Below are positions 37,777 through 45,451 of a stretch of DNA of 64,000 nucleotides, in pieces. Made by a program: the position numbers and the translations under genes. The notes under the pieces were generated by a model. It did no database searches. It was not told the DNA's origin and saw only the letters and a list, made by a program, of their open reading frames with translations. This stretch comes from Yoonia sp. SS1-5 (GTDB lineage Bacteria; Pseudomonadota; Alphaproteobacteria; Rhodobacterales; Rhodobacteraceae), in NCBI RefSeq assembly GCF_038443705.2, contig NZ_CP151767.2:1426001-1490000 (forward strand), given 5' to 3'. How positions within the stretch are numbered: the stretch's first letter is position 1; every line of letters starts with the position of its first letter.

Positions 37777-38235
37777 ATGTCACGTTACCGCCGACTCTAC
37801 GTACCGGGAGGTACATATTTCTTCACGGTCACATTGGCCGACCGAACAGCCACAACGCTGGTGGATGAAATTGGTCTGCTGCGTTCGGTCTACGCGTCAG
37901 TGATCCGAGAACATCCCATCAAATGCGAAGCGATGGTGATCCTGCCCGATCACATACATGCCGTCTGGACCTGGCCCGAAGGCGACGCCGATTTTTCTAT
38001 CCGCTGGAAAAAGATCAAGGGGCGGTTCTCGCAACATTGTCGCGCCAAAGGCACGCCATCACGCAGCAAGGCGGCAAAGGGAGAAAAAGGCATTTGGCAA
38101 CGACGGTTTTGGGAACACGCAATCCGTGGGCCGGAAGATTTACAGGCGCACATGCATTATTGTTGTTGGAACCCAGTCAAACACGGGTTAGTCGAAAGGC
38201 CCGAAGAGTGGCCCTATTCGTCATTCCGTAGGTGA
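37777..38235 (+). CDS. REP-associated tyrosine transposase (RAYT)
   Basis: 152 residues of the Y1/HUH transposase family: GGTYFFTVTLADR at the start, the metal-binding HxH in ILPDHIHAVW (H59, H61), and the catalytic tyrosine at about Y129 in HMHYCCWNPVKHGLV. It nicks single-stranded DNA at REP hairpins. REP-like hairpins flank it at 37719 and 38227, the latter overlapping its stop codon, as expected for a domesticated RAYT with its REP partners. Confidence 0.88.
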   Translation: MSRYRRLYVPGGTYFFTVTLADRTATTLVDEIGLLRSVYASVIREHPIKCEAMVILPDHIHAVWTWPEGDADFSIRWKKIKGRFSQHCRAKGTPSRSKAAKGEKGIWQRRFWEHAIRGPEDLQAHMHYCCWNPVKHGLVERPEEWPYSSFRR

Positions 38236-38246
38236 AACCCACGCGA
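38227..38246. repeat. REP-like sequence at the transposase 3' end
   Basis: CGTAGGTGAAACCCACGCGA, a shortened form of the upstream REP (37719), overlapping the RAYT stop codon. Confidence 0.6.
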
Positions 38247-38280
38247 GGGGAGAAATGGATGGGGTGGTGATGATTTGAGG

Positions 38281-39460
38281 TGTAAAACTTCAGACTTGAT
38301 CTGACGGACATCTCAGCTTGCGACGCTGAGAACGGGTTGCGCACTGTCCGATTGGTCGTGCGTTTTGATCGTCTTCTCGACAGCGATGTGTAGCGTTTCG
38401 CGGAAGGTCTGCATAGGTGTTTTGCCATAGCAGTGACGTCCCGAATGTGGCCGCTGTTCGTTGTACTTTGCCAGCCACGCATCCAGATCGGCCTGCAACT
38501 CTTCGACTGACCGATACAGTTTCTTGCGGAATGCGATGTCGTAGAACTCATCCTTGATGGTGCGATGGAACCGCTCGCAGATGCCGTTTGTTTGCGGAGA
38601 ATTGGCCTTGGTTCGGGTGTGGTCCACGTCCTCGACGGCCAGATAAAGCTGGTAGGCGTGGTTCTCGACCTTGCCACAGTATTCCGTGCCCCGGTCTGTC
38701 AGGACGCGCAGCAGGCTGATCTCATGCTCTGCAAAGAACGGGATCACGCGGTCGTTCAGCAAGTCGGCCGCGGTGATTGCCGTCTTTTCAGTGTAGAGCT
38801 TGCAGATCGCCACGCGGGCATAGGTATCGACAAAGGTCTGTTGATAAATGCGTCCGACGCCCTTCATTGTGCCCACATAATAGGTGTCCTGGCTGCCCAG
38901 ATAGCCAGGGTGGTGGCTCTCGATCTCGCCATGGGCTTCTTTCTTGGCCTTGGCTTTTTCCAGCGCGGCCAACTGATCCTCGGTGAGCAAGATACCCTCT
39001 TGGGCGGCACGGGCCTCCAGGGCCTTGAGGCGCTTTTTCATGGTTTCCAGATCATTACGCAGCCAGATCGACCGGACGCCCGACGATGACACCATGATGC
39101 CTTTCTGCTGCAGCTCCCACGACGCCCGTTTCTGACCCAGAGCCGGGTTGTCGATGGCCAGTTCGATGACCGCCTTCTCGACATGTTCTGGCACGCGGTT
39201 TTTCATCACCGGCTTGCGGCGGCTGAGATCCATCAGGGCTTCTTCGCCACCCTGATCGTAAAGTTCTCTGAACCGGTAAAAGCTGTCCCGCGAATAACCC
39301 ATCACTTTGCAGGCCTGCGACACGCTTCCGAGCTGTTTGGCCAGTTCCAACAGCCCCAGCTTCGGCTTGATGATCTTCTCTTGAATACTTGTCATTGATC
39401 GACACTCCTTGATTGCGCTCCAGAAGAGCAGAAATGTCAGATCAAGTCGTGTGTTTTACA
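38281..39460 (-). mobile_element. IS481-family insertion sequence, copy 2 (inverted)
   Basis: 1180 bases, same terminal repeats and same transposase as copy 1 but on the other strand. The bases next to it, TTTGAGG on the left and TATCATC on the right, do not match, so no target duplication is present. This implies loss or rearrangement of a flank after insertion. The right flank is the lepA relic. Confidence 0.92.
38313..39395 (-). CDS. IS481-family transposase (copy 2)
   Basis: 360 residues, identical over its full length to the transposase of copy 1, with the same helix-turn-helix and candidate catalytic residues D170, D234 and E274. AAGGAG precedes the ATG. Intact, so it could supply transposase for both copies. 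Confidence 0.95.
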   Translation of the reverse strand: MTSIQEKIIKPKLGLLELAKQLGSVSQACKVMGYSRDSFYRFRELYDQGGEEALMDLSRRKPVMKNRVPEHVEKAVIELAIDNPALGQKRASWELQQKGIMVSSSGVRSIWLRNDLETMKKRLKALEARAAQEGILLTEDQLAALEKAKAKKEAHGEIESHHPGYLGSQDTYYVGTMKGVGRIYQQTFVDTYARVAICKLYTEKTAITAADLLNDRVIPFFAEHEISLLRVLTDRGTEYCGKVENHAYQLYLAVEDVDHTRTKANSPQTNGICERFHRTIKDEFYDIAFRKKLYRSVEELQADLDAWLAKYNEQRPHSGRHCYGKTPMQTFRETLHIAVEKTIKTHDQSDSAQPVLSVAS

Positions 39461-39476
39461 TATCATCGTTCATAAA

Positions 39477-39855
39477 TCAATCGTCCACTTTCAACGCAGG
39501 GGTGAATGCCTCCTGCGGGATATCAACTCTCCCGAACTGCCGCATCTTTTTATTCCCCGCCTTCTGCTTGTCCAGCAGTTTGCGTTTCCGCGTGGCGTCC
39601 CCGCCGTAGCATTTCGCCGTCACGTCTTTGCGCAGCGCTGAAAGCGTTTCGCGCGCGATGACTTTGCCGCCATCCGCTGCATAGATCGGGGTTTTGAACA
39701 TGTGGCGCGGGGTGAGGTCTCTGCGCCTTTCGACCACACTCCGCCCCACATCTCGGCCCGTTTCCGGTGCGCCATCATCGACGGTGCCTCGCCTATTCTC
39801 GATAGCGGTGAAGCGTTCTGCCCAACGGTCTGGAACACCGGCCCCGAAAAGAGGC
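39477..39855 (-). pseudogene. Decayed 3' fragment of lepA
   Basis: On the minus strand the last 60 or so codons read [39 protein letters not shown], matching the LepA C-terminus with few changes, then KVDD and a stop. Further upstream the match continues in another frame ([11 protein letters not shown] against [11 protein letters not shown] in LepA) and fades near 39855, so it has at least one frameshift and no start. The intact lepA is at 22429-24228. The fragment ends 17 bases from IS copy 2, so the copy and the IS are probably linked by one rearrangement. Confidence 0.85.
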
Positions 39856-39918
39856 TCACAGCAACACTGTGTTTTGTGCTATCGCTGACCCACCACAATC
39901 CAGCGAAAGGTTTCCCCT

Positions 39919-40158
39919 ATGCCAGACCCCAAAATTGCCCAAAAGGCGCCGTTTCCTGTCGATGTCGAAGAGGGCAAAGCCTATTTCTGGTGTTCTTGCG
40001 GGCAATCGGCGAACCAGCCCTTTTGTGATGGCTCTCACAAAGGCACGGATTTCGCCCCGGTAAAGTTTGAGGCCACGGAAACCAAGACCGTGTTTTTTTG
40101 CGGCTGCAAGCATTCAGACGCGCCCGTGACCTGCGACGGGACGCATCACAAGCTCTGA
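39919..40158 (+). CDS. CDGSH iron-sulfur domain protein
   Basis: 79 residues with two CDGSH-type motifs: CSCGQSANQPFCDGSH (about residues 25-40) and CGCKHSDAPVTCDGTH (about 61-76). Each Cys3-His set can hold one 2Fe-2S cluster. These small proteins take part in electron transfer or iron-sulfur handling. The 3' end overlaps the convergent IMPACT-family gene by 13 bases. Confidence 0.92.
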   Translation: MPDPKIAQKAPFPVDVEEGKAYFWCSCGQSANQPFCDGSHKGTDFAPVKFEATETKTVFFCGCKHSDAPVTCDGTHHKL

Positions 40159-40508
40159 CAATCCGCGGCATCAAGATAGACCCGCACCGCATCCTGCACC
40201 CGCCGGAACCGGTCGCCGCCCAGTTTGGTTCCTCCAAACCAGCGCGTGACCACGATGATGTGCCCGGTTATATCCTCGCGTTCCAGCATACGCAGGATCA
40301 CCATGCCTGCGCCGCTTTCGCCATCGTCGTTCTTTACAGGCCCGTCGGGCAAGATGACGGCCCAACTGTTGTGGGTCGCCCGGGCGAATTTCTTTTTGCG
40401 GCATAAGCTTTTGACAAAGGCCTTCGCCTCGTCAACAGATCCAACCGGCCCGCCGGAGACCGCGTATTTCGACCCCCGATCGGTCAGCGCATTTTCGATG
40501 ATCTTCAG
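40146..40508 (-). CDS. IMPACT/YigZ-family protein with a non-standard start
   Basis: About 120 residues: LKIIENALTDRGSKYAVSGGPV, KKFARATHNSWAVILPDGPVKNDDGESGAGMVILRMLERE, then VVTRWFGGTKLGGDRFRRVQDAVRVYL. The DGEp/SGAGmvIL and RWFGGxxLGGdRF blocks are the UPF0029/IMPACT fold (YigZ N-terminal part). An in-frame stop lies at 40521-40523 and no ATG, GTG or TTG occurs before the middle of the domain. CTG at 40508, at the place where homologues begin, is the best start; a TTG at 40352 would lose half the domain. It could be a recently damaged gene. Confidence 0.65.
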   Translation of the reverse strand: MKIIENALTDRGSKYAVSGGPVGSVDEAKAFVKSLCRKKKFARATHNSWAVILPDGPVKNDDGESGAGMVILRMLEREDITGHIIVVTRWFGGTKLGGDRFRRVQDAVRVYLDAADCQSL

Positions 40509-40520
40509 CCTATGGCGCCT

Positions 40521-40757
40521 TTATGAGGTAACCTGCTGATGGGCCCGCCCGCCACAATTGCTGCGATCCGGAAGCCCGTAGAGCGGCGACGCCGTTTGAT
40601 CGGACCCCGCAGCGCATGATTGGCGCGCCCCGTCCCAGACTGTCCCGACAGGGCAGCTTTGGCTTTGTTGGACCGGTTCGGTTGGTGTAATTTCGGCTGC
40701 TGTCTGCGCATTGGCCGCAAAAGGCAGCACGGCGCAGGCGAGAATTGTCAGACCCAT
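40521..40757 (-). CDS. Small secreted protein with CxxGxxWDxxxxxC motif
   Basis: 78 residues. Signal peptide MGLTILACAVLPFAANAQ, then a mature part with CPVGTVWDGARQSC. The same spacing, CAEGLVWDLATKSC, is in the TPR protein at 41189, so the two share an N-terminal module, perhaps disulfide-bonded. The rest is a short basic tail. Function unknown. Confidence 0.65.
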   Translation of the reverse strand: MGLTILACAVLPFAANAQTAAEITPTEPVQQSQSCPVGTVWDGARQSCAAGSDQTASPLYGLPDRSNCGGRAHQQVTS

Positions 40758-40811
40758 CGTAATCTCCTCTGTTCAGCTATGCTTGCAAAGGTAACCCGGA
40801 ACCGTCTGAAA

Positions 40812-41111
40812 TCAAATGCCGCTGCCGCTTTGTTCCGCCCGCAAGGTGATGAACAGCTGCCGGTTTGCACAATAATCAGGCGGCGCATCGAGGTTGATCG
40901 TAGGCCGTGAGGTCAGATGCGTCTGGTCAAGGCATTTGGCGCATCTGTCGGGTGCTGCACAGCGTCGGCAATCCTCGATCATCTGCGCGTAAGCCTGCGC
41001 ATCCACCGACCCATCCGCGAGGGCCCGCCGCAAGGACACCCCCGTCGCCCGCGCCATGGCGAGTGTTTTCCAGTAATGCGGCCGTGCCGCGCCGATGCGA
41101 TGCATTGCCAT
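40812..41111 (-). CDS. DUF6455-type protein
   Basis: 99 residues from the ATG at 41111 with a perfect AGGAGGAGGG upstream. It has RRALADGSVDAQAYAQMIEDCRRCAAPDRCAKCLDQ followed by CANRQLFITL; the cysteines CxxC...CxxC resemble the DUF6455 small proteins common in Rhodobacteraceae, possibly a metal or redox site. Function unknown. Confidence 0.75.
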   Translation of the reverse strand: MAMHRIGAARPHYWKTLAMARATGVSLRRALADGSVDAQAYAQMIEDCRRCAAPDRCAKCLDQTHLTSRPTINLDAPPDYCANRQLFITLRAEQSGSGI

Positions 41112-41188
41112 GCCCTCCTCCTGATCCGGTTGCCCGAATGAGGTAGCCCGCCGCATCGCGCCTGTCCTTGCGCCAGATCAAACTGAGT

Positions 41189-41719
41189 CTAGTAGGTGGC
41201 CCCGTGCCCGGTGGCAATCGCGTCTGCCAGCGACGTTTCCGCCCATGTGCCACGCCCACCGCGCATGCGGATCTGGGTCAGTTGTGCTTGCGCCAGCACC
41301 AGGTTTCCTGACGCTACATGTCCTTGGCCCATATAAGACCGGGCCAGCAGGTTGCCTGGATCCGCCACCAGCGCGGCCCTGTAATAGTCCATCCCGGTCT
41401 CAACCCGACCGGCCATCCGATGCGTAAACCCGTAATAGGTCAATGCCAGCGGTGCCTGTGGATTTTGCAAACTGTCCAGGATGTTCAGCGCGGCGGCGTA
41501 CTGACCGGCATGGGCCAACTCGCGCACATCGCGCAGCCGCGCACTGTCGTCATTGGTGCTTTCCTCTGGTGTCAGGCAGGATTTGGTGGCGAGATCCCAA
41601 ACCAGCCCTTCCGCGCAGGTTTCTGTCGTTTCGGTAGGCTGGGGCGGCGTTGGCGTCTCGCTGCCTGCTGCAAACGCAACCATGGGGGACAGGGCAAGAA
41701 CAAGGGCAGTCAGGCGCAT
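41189..41719 (-). CDS. Secreted TPR protein with CxxGxxWDxxxxxC motif
   Basis: 176 residues. Signal peptide MRLTALVLALSPMVAFA, a Thr/Pro/Glu-rich linker, CAEGLVWDLATKSC near residue 37, then tetratricopeptide-like helices (LRDVRELAHAGQYAAALNILDSL, LALTYYGFTHRMAGRVETGMDYYRAALVADPGNLLARSYMGQGHVASG). Periplasmic scaffold or binding protein. The ATG at 41719 has GGAG at eight bases; a longer in-frame start overlaps the divergent gene and is rejected. Confidence 0.8.
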   Translation of the reverse strand: MRLTALVLALSPMVAFAAGSETPTPPQPTETTETCAEGLVWDLATKSCLTPEESTNDDSARLRDVRELAHAGQYAAALNILDSLQNPQAPLALTYYGFTHRMAGRVETGMDYYRAALVADPGNLLARSYMGQGHVASGNLVLAQAQLTQIRMRGGRGTWAETSLADAIATGHGATY

Positions 41720-41822
41720 ATGGAAACTCCGGCTAAGCGAACTGCAGCAAAGATAGCACGACCTGCCTGAAAAGCCAGTTTGCGCCCCTTCACAGACCTC
41801 GCCCACTGTGAGAAGAGAGGAC

Positions 41823-42662
41823 ATGCGTTTTTTGTTTCTCTGTTATCTTTGTTTTGTCGCCCCACTGGTCCATGCGGATGCGTCGCGTCCGCAGACGGTC
41901 TCGGATACGATACAGACATTGTTGACCGCCGTGCGCGATGCCGGTTTCCCGAATGCGGCGATCAATTTCCCCGAGATGACACTGACCCCGGTGGCAAGCG
42001 ATCCCGATACGGTTGTCAGCTACCCATCCAATCTGCATGTGCAAATGCAGACCGCCGGTTCAAGCCGCGACAGGGCCCGAATCGTCGACAATATCGTGCT
42101 GCCCCTGACACTACAGGCCACCGATGCCGCTGACCCGTTCCAGACCAGCCAGGTCTTTCCGGTGATCCGCAATATCAACTACATTGATCGCTTTTCCGAT
42201 GATGTGGAACTGATCACGGCCCCGCTCGCCGGTGATCTGGTCATCACCTACGAGATCACATATCCGACACATACCGTCCCCCTGGTCGCGCCAAAGGCCG
42301 CTGATGCGGGTTTGACCCATCTCAGCGTCCATCAGGCCGCGATGACGAATTTGCTGGGCCGTGCGAATGATGCATTTGTGTCGGGCAGTGAAGAAGGGCT
42401 CTATTTCATCGCCTTTGACGGTTACCACGAAAATGCGTTGTTGCTGGACAATCAGATGTGGGCCTCGATCACCGCCGAGGTGGGGCCTATCATCATGGCC
42501 GTTCCAGCCCGGGATACGGTATTGTTTGTCCCCCAGTATAATGAAGCAGCGCTGGATATTCTTTTGGGCCTGCGTGCCGACATCTTTGGTGAGCGCACAT
42601 ACGGGTTAAGCGACCTGCTGTTTACCTGGGATAACGGCAACTGGGTCGTGCTGCCGGAATAA
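41823..42662 (+). CDS. Exported DUF1444-like protein
   Basis: 279 residues. Signal peptide MRFLFLCYLCFVAPLVHA, then a body whose order of blocks (VFPVIRNINYIDRF, LAGDLVITYEITYP, LTHLSVHQAAMTNLLGRA, YFIAFDGYHENALLLDNQMW, IMAVPARDTVLFV) resembles DUF1444 (YtpQ). In most family members there is no signal peptide, so this is an exported version. It starts with ATG at 41823 after GAGAGGAC and is divergent from the TPR gene. Confidence 0.7.
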   Translation: MRFLFLCYLCFVAPLVHADASRPQTVSDTIQTLLTAVRDAGFPNAAINFPEMTLTPVASDPDTVVSYPSNLHVQMQTAGSSRDRARIVDNIVLPLTLQATDAADPFQTSQVFPVIRNINYIDRFSDDVELITAPLAGDLVITYEITYPTHTVPLVAPKAADAGLTHLSVHQAAMTNLLGRANDAFVSGSEEGLYFIAFDGYHENALLLDNQMWASITAEVGPIIMAVPARDTVLFVPQYNEAALDILLGLRADIFGERTYGLSDLLFTWDNGNWVVLPE

Positions 42663-42746
42663 CCCGGCCACCTGACGCCGGAACCGGGCGATCCGTGACC
42701 CAACGGAACAATTGACCTGGTGCGATGTACTCATAGGCTTTGGTGT

Positions 42747-43403
42747 ATGAAAAACATCCCCGACCAGTATCCCGCCTATGCGCTGTCCGAGAAAATCGCA
42801 GATGGCACAATGCATGTGATCGGCGTCATTGGGGCCATCACCGGCGCCGTCATTCTTGTGCTCTGGGCCGCGGATATGGCAGCGCCTGCGCAACTTCTGG
42901 CAATCGCCATCTATGGCGGAACCCTGATCGCGACCTTCGTCGCCTCGGCCTGCTATCACATGACCCCGTGGGAGCCGATCCGCCCTGCCTTGCGCCGGTT
43001 TGATCATGCGGCAATCTACCTCAAGATCGCCGGAACCTACACGCCGCTGGTCGTGATGATCGGAACCGGATTTGCCTATGCGGTGCTGGGCATTGTCTGG
43101 GGGCTTGCGGTGATCGGGGTTGTGCTCAAACTTTTCTTCTGGCGCAGCCCGGGGCGGTTTGGGCCTGCGCTTTACCTGATCATGGGGTGGCTTAGCGTTG
43201 CCTTGATCTGGTCGCTCTGGCCGATCCTGCCGACCATTGCGCTGGGGCTGATGGCCATTGGTGGTCTGATCTATACCGGTGGCGTGCCATTCTATGCGGC
43301 TGAGAACATGAAATATTCCAATGCCATCTGGCACGGCATGGTTGTCGCAGCTTCGGCCTGCTTTTTTGCTGCCATCAGTATTTCAGCGGTTCAGATGGGC
43401 TGA
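42747..43403 (+). CDS. Hemolysin III/PAQR-family membrane protein
   Basis: 218 residues with about seven hydrophobic segments. The N-terminal SEKIADGTMHVIGVIGAI, the SACYHMTPWEPIRPALRRFDHAAIYLKIAGTYTP block and the C-terminal SNAIWHGMVVAASACFF carry the conserved His and Asp residues of the PAQR/HlyIII fold, thought to bind zinc. It is an integral membrane protein with hydrolase-like fold; the name hemolysin III is historical. Confidence 0.88.
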   Translation: MKNIPDQYPAYALSEKIADGTMHVIGVIGAITGAVILVLWAADMAAPAQLLAIAIYGGTLIATFVASACYHMTPWEPIRPALRRFDHAAIYLKIAGTYTPLVVMIGTGFAYAVLGIVWGLAVIGVVLKLFFWRSPGRFGPALYLIMGWLSVALIWSLWPILPTIALGLMAIGGLIYTGGVPFYAAENMKYSNAIWHGMVVAASACFFAAISISAVQMG

Positions 43404-43405
43404 AC

Positions 43406-43810
43406 TTAGGTATCCGCCTGATAGGCCTGTTGCTGTGCATGCCCGGCAAGCGGTGCGTCAACAAAGCGCCAGCTATCCGCCCCGTCAAAATAGCGCACCG
43501 GGACCGAGGCCATCACATCCGGGTCGGCAAGGCGCAGGTTGACTGCCATGCGCGCATCGGGGCCTTCGAGGGCCAGATTCTCCCAATGGGTGATGCATCC
43601 ACAGATCTTGCAGCTGTGAAAGGCCAGTTCCCGGTCCCCATGGGTGTAGGTATCTGTCGGGCCAGTGATCGTGACTTGCGGGATCCGCGCATAGATCCAC
43701 AAGGTCCCATACCGACGACAGACAGAACAATTACAGCATGTTGTCCATCGCGGCGCGTGATCGAAATCGTATGCGACAGCGCCGCAATGGCACGTACCTT
43801 TGATTGCCAT
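43406..43810 (-). CDS. GFA-family (glutathione-dependent formaldehyde-activating-like) protein
   Basis: 134 residues from the ATG at 43810. The zinc-binding cysteines CHCGAVAYDF, CCNCSVCRRYG and CKICGCITHW are the GFA/Mss4-like signature. The true activity of most members is unknown, often C-S bond or adduct chemistry. It ends two bases from the HlyIII gene, convergent with it. Confidence 0.85.
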   Translation of the reverse strand: MAIKGTCHCGAVAYDFDHAPRWTTCCNCSVCRRYGTLWIYARIPQVTITGPTDTYTHGDRELAFHSCKICGCITHWENLALEGPDARMAVNLRLADPDVMASVPVRYFDGADSWRFVDAPLAGHAQQQAYQADT

Positions 43811-44047
43811 GGGTGCAGGGCCCTCCACACCCAATAGATGCAGGAAGGCTGGCATCATGCATTGCAGATTGCAAGCGACCCGCCCAATGCGCAATTTTCG
43901 AACTGACCCAAGGTAAGGAATGCCTGACCTGACGATGTGTCAATCCGCACATACAGTGTCTGTATTGAAGTTTACAAGTACCGCCATGGGCAGCGTTCTT
44001 TTAAAGCCCTACGGCTCAGTTACCGAGTTGTTTTTCGAGTAAGTATA

Positions 44048-44368
44048 ATGAGTGGTTTTTTTGAGATTTTTCCGCCTAGCGTCCTGGATGCGATCGGAGT
44101 TGCGGGTTTTGGACTTTATGTCCTGAACTATGCGCTACTGACGTTTGAAAGGGTTCGGTCGGATCATGTCGCATATTTCGCGACGAATGGCGCCGCTGCC
44201 GCGATGGTTTTGATTGGACTTTTGTCCTCGTTCAATCTGGCCTCCGCAATGATCCAGATCTTCTGGATTGGCATTTCGGCATTGGCCATATTCATCCGCC
44301 TGCGTCGTCCCGCGCAGGCGGATGAAGTGGCCACCAGACCACATCCAACAACACCCTTGCTAAGATAG
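44048..44368 (+). CDS. Small membrane protein, CBU_0592-like
   Basis: 106 residues with three hydrophobic segments: LDAIGVAGFGLYVLNYALLTF, YFATNGAAAAMVLIGLLSSFNL and ASAMIQIFWIGISALAIFI. The pattern YxxxNxxGA...SSFNLxSAxIQxxWIxIS is that of the CBU_0592 group. The C-terminal coding part contains a 14-bp perfect inverted repeat (44291-44326). Function unknown. Confidence 0.75.
   Translation: MSGFFEIFPPSVLDAIGVAGFGLYVLNYALLTFERVRSDHVAYFATNGAAAAMVLIGLLSSFNLASAMIQIFWIGISALAIFIRLRRPAQADEVATRPHPTTPLLR
44291..44326. repeat. 14-bp perfect inverted repeat inside a coding region
   Basis: TTCATCCGCCTGCG at 44291-44304, eight-base loop, CGCAGGCGGATGAA at 44313-44326. It lies 42 bases before the stop of the membrane protein gene and would give a very stable mRNA hairpin, possibly terminating or protecting the transcript. 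Confidence 0.5.
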
Positions 44369-44371
44369 ACC

Positions 44372-45100
44372 CTATAGGCTTGCCGCGACCTGTTGCACCG
44401 TGCGCAGCCGGTCCGCATTGGCGGGGTGTGTCCCCAGAAACTTGTCGCCCGGATCAGGGATGCGGAAAAAGAACTGTGCACCACGCAGCGGATCGTACCC
44501 GGCGGCGGCCGCAATCCTTGTGCCAAGTGCGTCTGCCTCTAGTTCGAAATTCTTGGAATAGCTGCGCGCGCCCACTGTGGCACCAACCTGCTGTGCGGTG
44601 TTGATTGCGTCGGGGCTTGTTGTCCCCAACGCCCCGGCCAATCCGCCCAGCAGAACCGCCCCTAATGCAGCGTTCTGACGTTGCCGCGCGATATGTCCTT
44701 CGATGTGATGCGCCGCCTCATGGGCCATGACAAAGGCGATCTCGTCGCGGCTGCGCGCCTCGGCAATCAGAGGAACGGTAAACGCAATGATCGGGCGCCC
44801 GTTCCGGTCCAGCGTCTGATAGGCATTGACGGGCTGTCCGGGGCGATCATCCACCACAATTCGAAAATCGCAATTCAACCGTGGCGCGCGCTGGCGACAG
44901 AATTGTTCGGCAACCGGTTCAATCCGGCGAACAACCGATCTGTAGTTGGACAGCGCAGCCCGCGTGGACAGTTTAGGGCCTGCCGCGGTGGGCTGAATGG
45001 CCGGTACTGCGGGGCCCGGACTTGGCGCGGGACCCGTTGAGACGGGCACAGTATCACAGGCCGCAAAAGCCAGAAGGAAAGCAAGTGGGAACAAACGCAT
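44372..45100 (-). CDS. M48-family metalloprotease lipoprotein
   Basis: 242 residues. MRLFPLAFLLAFAAC is a lipoprotein signal with lipidated Cys15, followed by a Pro-rich linker. The peptidase domain has HEAAHH (zinc-binding HExxH) and ELEADALG with the third ligand glutamate; a Gly-rich membrane-like stretch (AVLLGGLAGALG) follows the helix. It is the loosely BepA/LoiP-type envelope protease group that helps outer-membrane quality control. The start at 45100 opens the lipoprotein signal. Confidence 0.9.
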   Translation of the reverse strand: MRLFPLAFLLAFAACDTVPVSTGPAPSPGPAVPAIQPTAAGPKLSTRAALSNYRSVVRRIEPVAEQFCRQRAPRLNCDFRIVVDDRPGQPVNAYQTLDRNGRPIIAFTVPLIAEARSRDEIAFVMAHEAAHHIEGHIARQRQNAALGAVLLGGLAGALGTTSPDAINTAQQVGATVGARSYSKNFELEADALGTRIAAAAGYDPLRGAQFFFRIPDPGDKFLGTHPANADRLRTVQQVAASL

Positions 45101-45202
45101 CCATGGTCTCCAGATTTGTCGATCAGCGCATACAATAACATGCCTACCGCAAGCCACCAGTCCCGATTGCACCCCGCCAAAGGGGCGGCTACTGTCCTGT
45201 TT

Positions 45203-45451
45203 ATGTTTACCATAGAACATGAATATGACGCGACGGTTGTCACCTTGGTTGATGAAGGCAAGGCCCCGCTGCAAGAGGATGTCACCATCAATGCGTTCGA
45301 GGATTGTGTGACCATCACACAGGCCGACCCGCGCACCGACGCACTCGTCCAGATCACGCTTTCCATGACCCAATTGCGCGATCTGCGCGCGGCACTTGAT
45401 CTGCCGGAAGGTGTGTATCAATTGCGTCCAGCCAGGGATGGCAGCCTGTGA
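45203..45451 (+). CDS. Unknown small protein coupled to the deacetylase
   Basis: 82 residues, MFTIEHEYDATVVTLVDEGKAPLQEDVTINAFEDCVTITQADPRTDALVQITLSMTQLRDLRAALDLPEGVYQLRP. It is predicted mostly beta with one helix, soluble. Its stop overlaps the GTG start of the deacetylase (GTGA), so the two are translated together and may work together. No family recognised. Confidence 0.7.
   Translation: MFTIEHEYDATVVTLVDEGKAPLQEDVTINAFEDCVTITQADPRTDALVQITLSMTQLRDLRAALDLPEGVYQLRPARDGSL

Noticed and set aside
26244..39460. Composite transposon carrying the choline cluster
   Set aside because: The outer flanks (CATATTG on the left, TATCATC on the right) do not match, while copy 1 alone has a perfect duplication at its own ends.
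26244..39460. Past inversion between the two IS copies
   Set aside because: An inversion would have moved one half of the target duplication to copy 2, but both halves still flank copy 1.
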